Positions 1-8,217 of a stretch of DNA of 20,000 bases are shown piece by piece. The notes beneath the pieces were generated by a model. The model saw only the letters and a program-made list of their open reading frames with translations, ran no database searches and was not told the DNA's origin. This DNA comes from Chromera velia (lineage: Eukaryota > Sar > Chromeraceae). The DNA is taken from NCBI GenBank assembly GCA_018398765.1, contig JAHBMJ010000017.1, positions 8,514 to 28,513 on the forward strand, in the 5' to 3' direction. Position 1 is the first letter of the stretch. Each line of letters begins with the position of its first letter. Position numbers and translations under genes: made by a program.

Positions 1-1
1 G

Positions 2-740
2 TTCTTTCGGGGAGAAGAAGGCCAGCAATCGTTTTTCTTGACGGAGAGGGGAGAGGGAGTTTGGAAGCTGCGGTGGGTTTTCAGAGGAAAAGCCATCCAA
101 GACTTTGATTTCAAGGCGGAGGGGGGAAAAGACGCAGCAAGTTTGGTACTTGAGTACGTGCACTGGGTGTTGGCAGACGAAATCAAGAACAACGTAGAGC
201 AGCGTGTGTGCAAGCGTCCACGCACAGGAACGTGATGGCACGAGCAGTGAGGCGTGCTCTGCCTGCTCGCCGATGTGGGCGTTCTAGGGGGAAGGCAGGG
301 AGAAGGGGAAAGCCGCGTCGGATTACAAGGGTCCCGAGGTGGCGAAGTGGTTGAAGCAGAAAGTTGCGCCTACCCTAAAAGCAGCGAAGGTTGGGCGCAC
401 ATACACTTTCCGCACTGATAGAGATCCCTGTCTGACTGGGGCTGTGGGAAAGGAAGCTTTAAAAGCGCTGCCATGTCCTCATGAGCTTGCTGAAGCTCAT
501 ATGCAGGCAGCAATGCCTCACGATTTTTCGATCTGGCATAAGGTCTAGTCAACAATTGTGGAGGAAGAAGCAGACTGGCCTCTTTCCCAGCGCACAAAGA
601 GCCGGGCCTCTTACAAGGCGCGGGTGGGAAGAATTGTCGGAAATCTAGATGGAGACTACATTGAGAAAGTCTGTGCGTCTGTATACAATCGAGCGCAGGC
701 TATTGTGGAGGCAAAGGGGTACCGACACAAAGCAGACTGA
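2..740 (+). pseudogene. Tc1/mariner-type DDE transposase remnant, 5' end outside the window
   Basis: The C-terminal frame runs from about 198 to a TGA at 738-740. It contains TDRDPCLTG (second catalytic Asp, near 403-430), then MPHDFSIWHKV; the Asp in MPHD follows the first Asp of TDRD with 34 residues between, the D(34)D/E spacing of mariner/Tc1 transposases. The tail VYNRAQAIVEAKGYRHK resembles the family's usual end, where an Arg and a late Gly recur. MWAF near 273-284 fits the strand-forming part of the RNase-H-like fold. This frame is interrupted only by TAG at 285-287 and 546-548. Positions 2-235 are open in another frame (EYVHWVLADEIKNNVEQ, ending in TGA) and may be the upstream part after a frameshift. 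Established: these enzymes cut and paste DNA at TA sites. Inferred: this copy is inactive because of the frame change and missing N-terminus. The family call rests on motif reading, not a search. Confidence 0.55.
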
Positions 741-922
741 CTTTATAGAATAAAAGTGTGAATTTTCATCATTTTTTTTTTATAAGTATAAAAGTTTCAC
801 ACCGACATTTCTGTTCATCCTTTTCATAAAATAATATTCAGATATGTAACTATTTGTACAAAAAGTTTGAAGGCTGTGTACACTGTAGATTTAGAGTAAT
901 AAAAAAAAATTCATTCAGTCTA
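741..922. other. AT-rich non-coding flank
   Basis: AT-rich sequence with several A and T runs between the transposase remnant and the short inverted-repeat element. It may be the 3' untranslated part of the transposon, but no terminal repeat of that element was recognised. No gene was seen. Confidence 0.5.
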
Positions 923-924
923 TA

Positions 925-1301
925 CCGGTTGTCCAGTAATTGTAGCTACAAAAAATAAACAAAAAATCATGTGAGTCAGATACAAAAACTCAAAAGAAAC
1001 CATGTTATTCAACTTATAGCCGGGAGTCCCAGGTCCTAGAAATCTGGCTTAGATGGTCATCAAACCTTCTAGGAAGCGAAAAAAAAAATCTAAAAAAAAT
1101 GAGGTCTCCAAATAAAAAATGTGAATTTTTCACAACAGGTTCAAAAATGTTGCTTAAGCCACCCTAGTTGTACGAAGCTTTTTTTACTTTCATTCAATGC
1201 CATATGGTGGAAGATTTACTACAAAAAAAATCAGCTTCTGGTGTGGCCTATTTCTTAAGCTATGATAAATCTAGTATTTGAAAGAATTACTGGACAACCG
1301 G
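925..1301. mobile_element. 377-bp MITE with perfect 17-bp terminal inverted repeats and TA target sites
   Basis: The left end 925-941 (ccggttgtccagtaatt) is the exact reverse complement of the right end 1285-1301. TA lies immediately outside each end (923-924 and 1302-1303). TA duplication is the hallmark of the Tc1/mariner superfamily, so this is best read as a non-autonomous member. The interior is AT-rich with A runs and has no reading frame. Its right end abuts the 3' region of the retrotransposon on the minus strand. A relation to the transposase remnant just upstream is possible, but that element's own ends were not found. Confidence 0.85.
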
Positions 1302-1303
1302 TA

Positions 1304-3559
1304 GGTGGAGTTAGAACTCCTGGGTGGCGCATACATGCATGGGTTTGTTCAATTATGCCAGCTGCACGCTAAGTGGACGACAGTTATTCGAACTTAATCT
1401 AATCAATCATTTACTACAATATGACAAGAAATCATAAAGAGGAGAGAGGGTTAAGAGCATAAGAGCGATGTGATGAACTTGCGAACCCTCAGATTAGAAA
1501 AGGAGACGGATGCAAAGGGTGAGTCACAAGTGAAGCGGTCTAATTGAATTAATGCTAACCACTACAAAAAGCCTTGTTCGGCAGTCCATCGGGGGCAGAC
1601 AGAGAGCCGATGAATAAAATCATCTACACACCGGCAGCAGGCTTCATAGGTGTACAGCTTTCTATTAGAGCAACCAACAGGCAGCCCACCTTACCCGCCC
1701 ATCGGGTTGTATATCAGCATGCGCAAAAAAGAAAAGATCGAGCCATCCGTAACCGATAGGGTAGAACGGGGAAGGGCAGAGATGGAAGGAACACCGGAGG
1801 ACGACTTGCTGTACAGGAGGAAGACAAACATATGGCGGGAGGACGGGAAGTCACACTGCAGAGGGGTGAGTCTAACAAGGAGGGGAAAGTGAGAGGAAGA
1901 TTGTCCATCATCCTCAGAAGCCTTCATACATTCCTTTGCAACTGTCTGCTTCACCTTGCCCTTGAAGAAAAGTGAGCCAGTGCCTTGTGCCCTACGACCA
2001 TTCTGCCCGCGTTGGGAAGACAGATCGGGCTCAACCCTCACTGAGCGGACAGAAATCAAATCAGCCCAACGAAGCAGCCTATCTATAGACCTTATGAATT
2101 GTTGGCAGCAGTTATTCTTCCAGGAACGCAACATGGCTGCAGGAATAGTGTGTGTTATGATAGAAAGAGAGTGCCACTAGTCAGCCACGTGGGAGCAGAG
2201 AAGGGCTTTGCAGGGAAAAAGACTAAGGATGTAAAAAGAGGGCAGGCGGAGGCTGCGAGCAGACAAATGACCACACCAACGGGCAAACCGAAGCTGCAAA
2301 GCATCAAGAGCGAACAGGTCTACATCCCGCACTGGTAGACATTCAAGGCAGTAGAGTGCTACAGGGGTCCAGCAGGCTCTAAAGACTGTTACCTGCGTAT
2401 CAATGCTGAGCGGGCCCATACTCGCAATCAACCCAATTACCCCTCTCAGAGCCCGCAAAGCAGAAGCAATATGGGACTCAATTGTCTTGTTCAAGCACCC
2501 CCTTTCAAAGAAAACACACCCCAGATATTTGTATTCGGATGTCTATTTAACTTCCTTTCCACTATACATGACTCTCCCTGCAGATTGCCCCAGAGCCAAG
2601 GCAGATAGGCGCAAGATTTTTGTTTTCTTTAAGTTTACAGTCAGTCCCCATTCCTTGCAATACCCTTCCAAGGCTGAAAACTTCTTTTGCGGATCTGAGA
2701 CGGAATGAGCAAGGAAACAGAGATCATCTGCATATCCTAGACTGCTTAAGATACAGTTGTCAAGGAGGACAGATTCGGGCTCTCTCTCGGGCTTCTCAAT
2801 GCTGCCCTCCCCCATTCTGCTGTCTGACCATCTTGCTCCCTCTGCTTCTCTGTCTACAGCCCCCTCGTTCTTACTAACTGAACACACACGGGGAAGGTCA
2901 TTGATATAGATAAGAAAGAGAATGGGAGAGAGAGCATCACCTTGCTTTATCCCAGTGCTCTCCCGAAAACGCAAAGAGTCCCCGTCTACCTTTCCCTAGA
3001 CCTCCCTGTACATTTCACATATCATACATACATCTGCCTCACATACACCTTCTCTTCTCAGTTTCTGAATTAGCTTACCTCTCGGCACAGTGTCGAAGGC
3101 TTTGAAGAAGTCAACAAAGCCTGCCAGCAGAGCTTTCTTTTTCTTTTTAGAGGAGAGAATGGCAGAGACAAGCGCACCTACCCCTTCTCTCGTTTCCACC
3201 CCTTGTCTAAAACCTAACTACCTGACGTCACGCTCGACTTGAGAGCGCACACCGCCGTCCATCAGCAAACCAAAAAGTTTTGCGAAAGGGTTGACAACGT
3301 GAATAGGCCTCCATTCATTGTGAGAGGGAGAGGCAGGGCCTTTAGAGACAGAGCAGATACGCAGCACATTCCAGGAGGGAGGCCAGCACGCAAAAATATG
3401 CATACAATTAAACAAAACAGAAAGTAAAAAACAAGAGAGCGCCGAGTGCGTAAAACAAAGGTCAAGCTGAGCGGGGGAGATTCCTTTAAGGCCGGAGGCT
3501 TTCTTTCTATTCATTTTCTTTAGAGCAGAAGAGATTTGATTACTATATTCTAGCTTCAT
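1304..3559 (-). mobile_element. 5'-truncated non-LTR (LINE-type) retrotransposon
   Basis: The reverse-transcriptase frame (1691-3559) is followed by about 390 bp of 3' non-coding sequence down to the MITE end. The piece at about 1304-1345 (tcctgggtggcgcatacatg) recurs in diverged form at about 17766-17794, next to a simple-repeat tail, which marks it as the 3' end of a retrotransposon family. No endonuclease or ORF1 is present upstream; homology stops at about 3559, as expected for incomplete reverse transcription. The extreme 3' tail of this copy is missing where the MITE lies. No target-site duplication could be assigned. Confidence 0.8.
1691..3559 (-). CDS. Non-LTR retrotransposon reverse transcriptase, open except for four in-frame TAG codons
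   Basis: The enzyme copies retrotransposon RNA into the target by target-primed reverse transcription. Motifs occur in the expected order: KKASGLKGI (N-terminal motif), WNVLRICSVSKG and WRPI (fingers), LGFRQG, FVDFFKAFDTVPR (motif A, Asp near 3115), GIKQGDALSP...YINDLP (motif B, near 2953), YADD (motif C, 2723-2734), EWGLTVNLKKTK (thumb side) and YKYLG. The spacer between motif B and YADD is about 50 residues, which seems long. About 200 residues follow the RT core. One reading frame of 623 codons spans the region with no frameshift, TGA or TAA; it is broken only by TAG at 3218-3220, 2996-2998, 2543-2545 and 2177-2179, and ends at TAA (1691-1693). The ATG at 3557-3559 is probably just where truncated homology starts. 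Either this is a young copy with four nonsense changes or TAG is read as an amino acid here. Confidence 0.8.
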
Positions 3560-3801
3560 TATAAAGTAAAACTAGGTTACTTAAAGCAATTTAAAGTTTT
3601 TTAGAGCATTTAAAATCGTTACTTCTGTGCGAATCTGCTCAAATGTGCTCAAAAGACTGGTTGATTAGCTAGGGTGCATGGTAGGAAAAATTACGATCTC
3701 CACAGCACGTGGAAGTTAGTGAATATTACCTGCAAAGAAATACACAGGCACAATACTAATAGATACGCTCAACAGCAACGTTTAGCGCCGCCAATCAACT
3801 A
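3560..3801. other. Unassigned sequence between retrotransposon and large inverted repeat
   Basis: AT-rich near the retrotransposon boundary, then mixed composition. No gene, repeat unit or terminal motif was recognised. It does not match the sequence outside the other end of the inverted repeat beyond a short GCGCCGC word. Confidence 0.4.
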
Positions 3802-4723
3802 TAAAGAATTGTTTTTTCTGCAAGGGAAACAGTGTAAGAAGGAGAGCTTCACAGTTAGGCTGGTCAGACCGGACAGGAGGCAGTCAACAGGGGTTGGAGA
3901 GGATTCCGAAGAACAAAACATAGAGACAACATAATTCTATTCACAAAGAACTCACACTACACAGCGTAAAAGCTTGCAAATCGTTCTGCATGTGTCAATG
4001 AGAAACTGTGAAAAAGAAAGACAGGTCTGTAGGTAGATCCAGATGTTCAGAGGGAGACCAGTACGGAGTGCTACAAATGAGAAAGGATGAGCGAGTAAGG
4101 AGCACTTGTGTCGGGATAGCATGGACCGCTTTGAAAGACTGACACACACGGAGCAAGTGAAAGACATTCAAATGCATGAAAGCTGAGCGATTGGTCTAGG
4201 TGGAAAAATGTCTGGCATGTCATTGACTGAGAGTTGTGCAAAGCTTCAGAAGAGGCGGTCAAAAAATGGAGACTCTCCATTGACCCTCTCTCAATGACCT
4301 TCCTTGTGCGTTTCTGTCAAGCTCCTAGCAAAACAAAGAAGCTGGATGCTAAGCAAATCATTATACAAAGTGAGAGAGCAAGCCGTGCTTCCTTAACTGA
4401 CATACAGATGTTCCCAAGTCTCCGTTCACCAACACCTGCAAACACGGAGGGACAGGCGTTCACGTTTTATGCAGTCAAGGAAGCACTTTTGTCTAGTTTA
4501 TTCTGCATGCACAAGGTTTGAAGGAAAAAACTAAGAGCCTAAGAAGCAGCGGGTCCAGACAGGCTGACCTGGGGGTTGACCCCAGGGCTCCCAAGACTGT
4601 GACCTGCAAGGAAAGAGTAAGGAGAGCAATGAGGGTAGCAGTATTGTAATACGTAGATAAGGCCTGCAGCCCTTCCCCGTTTAAACAGGAGGGGCAGCAA
4701 CGAGCAGCAGCAAGCAGAAAAAC
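3802..4723 (+). repeat. Left arm of a large inverted repeat
   Basis: About 0.92 kb that reappears as its reverse complement at 5266-5774 plus 6722-7130. Matching blocks include the stretch ending gagacaacataattctattc (about 3920-3945), the TGCATGAAAGCTGAGCGATTGGTCTAGGTGG block (4173-4203; quoted only as an anchor in the repeat) and the block around the GGTTGACCCC word at about 4572. Differences are scattered substitutions and small gaps, so the arms are similar but not recent identical copies. Reading frames inside both arms look like by-products of the shared sequence and resemble no known protein. Confidence 0.85.
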
Positions 4724-5265
4724 GTGTTCTGTGACGGTTTTGGAACAGGGACCTCGAGTTGGGTCAGACCCCCCCCCCCCGAGGTTCAGAAGTCCGCACT
4801 TCTGAACCTTGGGCAAGGGGGGTCAAACCCCCCCACCGCCAGGTCCAGACATAGGCTCATCATGGGTCCGGGAGGCGCCGCCACGGGGCTAGAGGGGTTG
4901 GTGGCACCTAGGGCGGCACTCTGCCCCTTCGACGTGCGCAGCCGACTTTGCCTCTGTCGGCCAATAATCGGGTCTGAAGTCTCTTGTCCATCTTGAAGCT
5001 CCACAGGTTCAAAACTGCGGAGTCCTGAACCTCTGAGCAAACGGACTTTTCCCACATAAATATTACTATAAAAAGCGCTTTGTCAGATGTTTTTTGATGG
5101 TTTTAGAAGATGTGTAACAGAGCGTTTTCTCGGTTTTAACTTTTTTTTTGGGAGTGCACTTTCGGGGCTCTGGAGGAGACGGGTGTTGCTGGATCACCTC
5201 GGGTCGGCACGAAGTGGAGCTTGGAGGTAGGTCCAGTGGACACTTGCCGTCTTAGTCTTGTTTTC
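4724..5265. other. Central spacer of the large inverted repeat
   Basis: GC-rich in its first half, with runs of C (4769-4780 and about 4828-4834) and a short perfect hairpin. The second half is T-rich. No reading frame here resembles a known protein. It is the unpaired centre between the two arms. Confidence 0.6.
4782..4809. repeat. Perfect 12-bp stem, 4-nt loop hairpin
   Basis: AGGTTCAGAAGT (4782-4793) pairs exactly with ACTTCTGAACCT (4798-4809) around the loop CCGC. It lies between two similar C-rich runs, each preceded by GGGTCA-like sequence. No role can be assigned. It could be a cruciform-prone site or part of an element end. Confidence 0.7.
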
Positions 5266-7130
5266 AACGTCTTCCTGCTTGCTGCTGCTCCTCTTGTTCA
5301 AACGGGGAAGGGCTGCCGGCCTTATCTAGGTATTAAAGTACTGCTGCCCTCATCGCTCTCCTTACTCTTTCCTTGTAGGTCACAGTCTTGGGAGCCCCGG
5401 GGTCAACCCCCAGGTCAGCCTGTCTGGACCCGCTGCTTCTTAGGCTCTTGGTTTTTTCCTTCGAACCTTGTGCGTGCAGAATAAGCTAGACAAAAGTGCT
5501 TCCTTGACTGCATAAAGCGTAAATGCCTGTCCCTCCGTGTTTACAGGTGTTGGTGGACGGAGACTTGAGCACACCTGCAGGTCAGTTAAGGAAGCGTGGC
5601 TTGCTCTCTCACTTTTTATAATGATTTGCTTAGCATCCAGCTTCTTTATTCTGCTAGAAGCTTGACAGAAACGCACAAAGGAGGTCATTGAGAGAGGGTT
5701 GATGGAGAGTCTCCATTTTTTGACTGCTTCTTCTGAAGCTTTGCACAGCTCTCAGCCATGCCAGACATTTTTCCTATGGTCCCGCACTCCTAGTAGTTCC
5801 TACTAACCCTAGGTTAGATATAGGTACAGACTGCTAAGTCTACTGTCAATCTAGCCTCTAAAAACGCTTGTTTTAAGCTTTTTATAACATGTTGATTCAA
5901 GTTCTTAGGAGTTCCTTATACTTAGATGAGAGATTGATGTTGGTTCCCGACGATAAAGTCATGTCCGAGCTTTTGGTTCTCATGTTAACCAAAAAGCCTA
6001 GGAACCGCCTTTTAGGAACCATGAAGGAACCGGAAGGAACCGTCAAGAACCAATAAGAACTGACATTTTTCTGTAAAGAAATGCATTCAAAAGAGGCTGT
6101 AGGTGAGTTTACAACTAATTAAATACAGATACAAGTCGTGCCAGCTTGTGCTAGCTCGCTCCCATCCACAAACACGCTTCCATCAACCCTCTTTAACCCC
6201 CTCCCGGAAGATGGCTTCCCTCTTGCCCAGTCTAAAGAAGCAAGGAGCACTAGTATCACTTAAGCACCAGGAGCGTCTCGGGCCAATTGAGGGACTGAAT
6301 TCTTTGTAGTTCCCCAGACAGTTCTTAGTAACTTTCTACATAGTTCTTTGGTTCTCATACGGTTCCTACTGGTTTTTTACGGTTCTTCCATGGATCCTAA
6401 GGTTCCTGTTTGATTTCCTAGCAATTTTGGTATTCATATACTTAATTTAGGTCCTTTGTGGTTCCTGTGGCAGCCTCAGTTCAGAGTGGTCAGGAACCGT
6501 ATTTTAGGAACTTAGGAACCAAAACGCTGGACACATACTTTTTGCGTGAGAACTAGTGGGAACCGGTTAAGAACCAAGCTAAAACATGTCACAATAGACT
6601 TTTTAGACATTATTTTATATTTTATTTGATCAATTTTCTTTTAGACAGAATCTGTTTATCACTTTTGATACTAGGAACCAAGTGGGCATTACTATGGGCC
6701 GCACACAGTACGGCCCTATAGCATTTTTCCACCTAGACCAATCGCTCAGCTTTCATGCATTTAAATGTCTTCCACTTACTCCGTGTATGTCAGTCTTTCA
6801 AAGCGGTCCATACTATCCCAACGCAAATGCTTCTTACTCATTCATCCTTTTTTATTTGTGGCACTCTGTACTGGTCTCTTTCTCAACATCTGGATCTACC
6901 TACAGACCTGTCCTTCTTTTTACAGTTTCTCATTAACACACGCAGAACGACTTGCAAGCTTTTACGCCGTGTAGTGTGAGTTCTTTATGAATAGAATTAT
7001 GTTGTCTCTATGCTCTGTTCTTCGGAATCCTTTCCGACTCCTGCTGACCACCTCCTATCTAGTCTAACCAGCCTAGCTGTGAAGCCCTCCTTCCTGCACT
7101 GTTTCCCTTGTAAAAGAAGCAATTCTTTGT
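5266..7130 (-). repeat. Right arm of the large inverted repeat, split by a later insertion
   Basis: The reverse complement of 5266-5774 matches the inner part of the left arm, and that of 6722-7130 matches its outer part. The match resumes exactly across an insertion at 5775-6721. Without the insertion the right arm is about 0.92 kb, the same length as the left. Beyond about 7130 the similarity to the left flank stops. The whole is either a foldback-type mobile element or an inverted duplication. Confidence 0.85.
5775..6721. mobile_element. ~947-bp insertion with 9-bp target-site duplication
   Basis: CATTTTTCC occurs at 5766-5774 and again at 6722-6730, immediately flanking this segment. The left arm of the surrounding inverted repeat has the uninterrupted site, so the empty site is visible in the same window. 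The ends are imperfect inverted repeats: CTATGGTCCCGCAC on the left against CTATAGGGCCGTAC on the reverse-complemented right, 10 of 14 positions matching (the first C is shared with the duplication). The inside carries many GGAACC or GGTTCC words in both orientations (about 5943-6055, 6300-6475, 6490-6580). A 9-bp duplication fits Mutator-like elements among known superfamilies. No transposase is encoded, so it would be non-autonomous. The superfamily assignment is an inference. Confidence 0.8.
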
Positions 7131-7321
7131 ACTTAACGCATGCCGGGGGCGAGTGAGGTGCTTTCTGCCCCCCTAAAGCGGCGCATTTCCACAAAAAACT
7201 CGTTCTCATAATTGGTAAGGAGTTAAAAGCTGAAACTTTGTGTAAGAAGACGTTGTAATGATAGAAATACTCCCCTAACACTCAAGGCTACTTGAAATTT
7301 TGTGCCGCTCAAAAATCTATT
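7131..7321. other. Unassigned spacer
   Basis: Mixed-composition sequence between the end of the inverted repeat and the 33-bp minisatellite. It contains a GC-rich patch at about 7142-7188 and nothing recognised as a gene. Confidence 0.4.
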
Positions 7322-7490
7322 CTTGAAAGGCTGCGCCTACATCTTAAAAAGCGGTGCTGCAAGCGCGGCCTATATCTTGAAAAGCCACACCAGAGGCGCG
7401 GCCTATGTCTTGAAAAGCTATGCCACAAGCATCCGTAAGCACTGTCTATGTCTTGAAAAGCCACGCTGCATAAAAGGCTTATATCTTGAA
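7322..7490. repeat. Imperfect 33-bp minisatellite
   Basis: The word CTTGAAA or CTTAAAA starts at 7322, 7343, 7376, 7409, 7452 and 7485, giving spacings of 21, 33, 33, 43 and 33 nt. Each unit reads roughly CTTGAAAAGCCACRCC...GGCCTATAT. Because 33 is a multiple of three, a reading frame stays open on each strand, but the 43-nt unit breaks the phase, so coding is unlikely. Confidence 0.8.
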
Positions 7491-7544
7491 AAAAAATGTT
7501 ACATATACAGGAAGATGAGTTGCTAACAGGGAGGAAAGCCGAAG

Positions 7545-7836
7545 GAGGAATAAATAACTTTCTGGATACGTACACAAATTCTGTCGAGAGCACTTCATCT
7601 GGAGTGGAGGCCCACTCAGTGCTCTTTTCTGTATAAAAGTCAAACACGACTGCGCGTTTCACCTCTTCTAACGGCGATCCTCCTTCACTGACCCCCGAAT
7701 TTCTTGTACGCAGCTCTTCTTTCGCTTCCTTTCTTGTCAAGCCATCTATGCCTGCTTTTGTCAGTACTTTTCTTCTCTGAGCAAAGCGATTTTTTGTTCT
7801 CTGACATGTGCCCCGAGAAGCAAAAAATTTGTTTCT
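7545..7836 (-). CDS. Unrecognised minus-strand coding-like segment, possibly an exon
   Basis: A minus-strand frame is open from about 7836 to 7309; its part upstream of the 33-bp repeat reads like a real protein. Segments include KAGIDGLTRKEAKEELRTRN, GSPLEEVKRAVVFDFYTEKS and TPDEVLSTEFVYVSRKLF. The first, charged and helical-looking with a Gly-Ser turn before LEEVKRA, faintly recalls a SAP DNA-binding helix pair, but this is weak. A TTTGCTCAG sequence near 7776 could be a 3' splice site giving an exon that begins RRKVLTKAG. Downstream the frame runs into the minisatellite and stops at TGA (7309-7311). Function is unknown. It lies just upstream of, and opposite to, the visible MATE exons. Confidence 0.3.
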
Positions 7837-8002
7837 TCATCTTTGGAGGAGGTCGACATGAAGAGGGAATGAAAGAGAAGGGGGGTGGAAGCTTCCTCCT
7901 TTTTTTCTGAATTTTGTATACGTAACACACCTGAACAACACATGATACACCCCTTGTATGACTCGTGGCCGCGACTACGCTGCCCTCTGAGATATTGTAC
8001 AG
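7837..8002. other. Presumed intron or upstream flank of the MATE gene
   Basis: No coding signal is recognised on the plus strand here. The duplicated word TGCCCTCTGAG (7981-7991 and 8004-8014) sits at the putative 3' splice site ending GTACAG at 8002. The missing upstream MATE exons are not found in this stretch. Confidence 0.35.
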
Positions 8003-8217
8003 TTGCCCTCTGAGCCTGCACGTCGTTGCCGGGTGATTGCCTACGTCCTGTCGAAGAGGGCAGAGGCGGAGCGCGCGGTCTCCCCTTCGGAGGCAGACTC
8101 GGAGGGGGAGAAGGAAAGGGACCTCTGGGCTCCTCTAAAGATTCGGTACACAGTCAGTGGCTGGGGCCCATATCTTCGAATTGCAGTTCCTGCAGCTCTC
8201 TGTCTCTGTCTCAAGTG
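8003..8217 (+). CDS. MATE exon a (visible exon 1): acidic loop and first C-lobe helix
   Basis: Encodes [15 protein letters not shown], an acidic loop rich in Ser and Glu, then [20 protein letters not shown]. The 5' boundary is the GTACAG before 8003 and is uncertain. The 3' end is AAGTG|GTCAGT, phase 2, which joins with exon b to form the Trp codon of LKW. Confidence 0.75.

Noticed and set aside
4234-5688. Paired genes in the two arms of the inverted repeat
   Set aside because: The frames mirror each other because the DNA is inverted-duplicated. They resemble no family and stop positions differ between arms.
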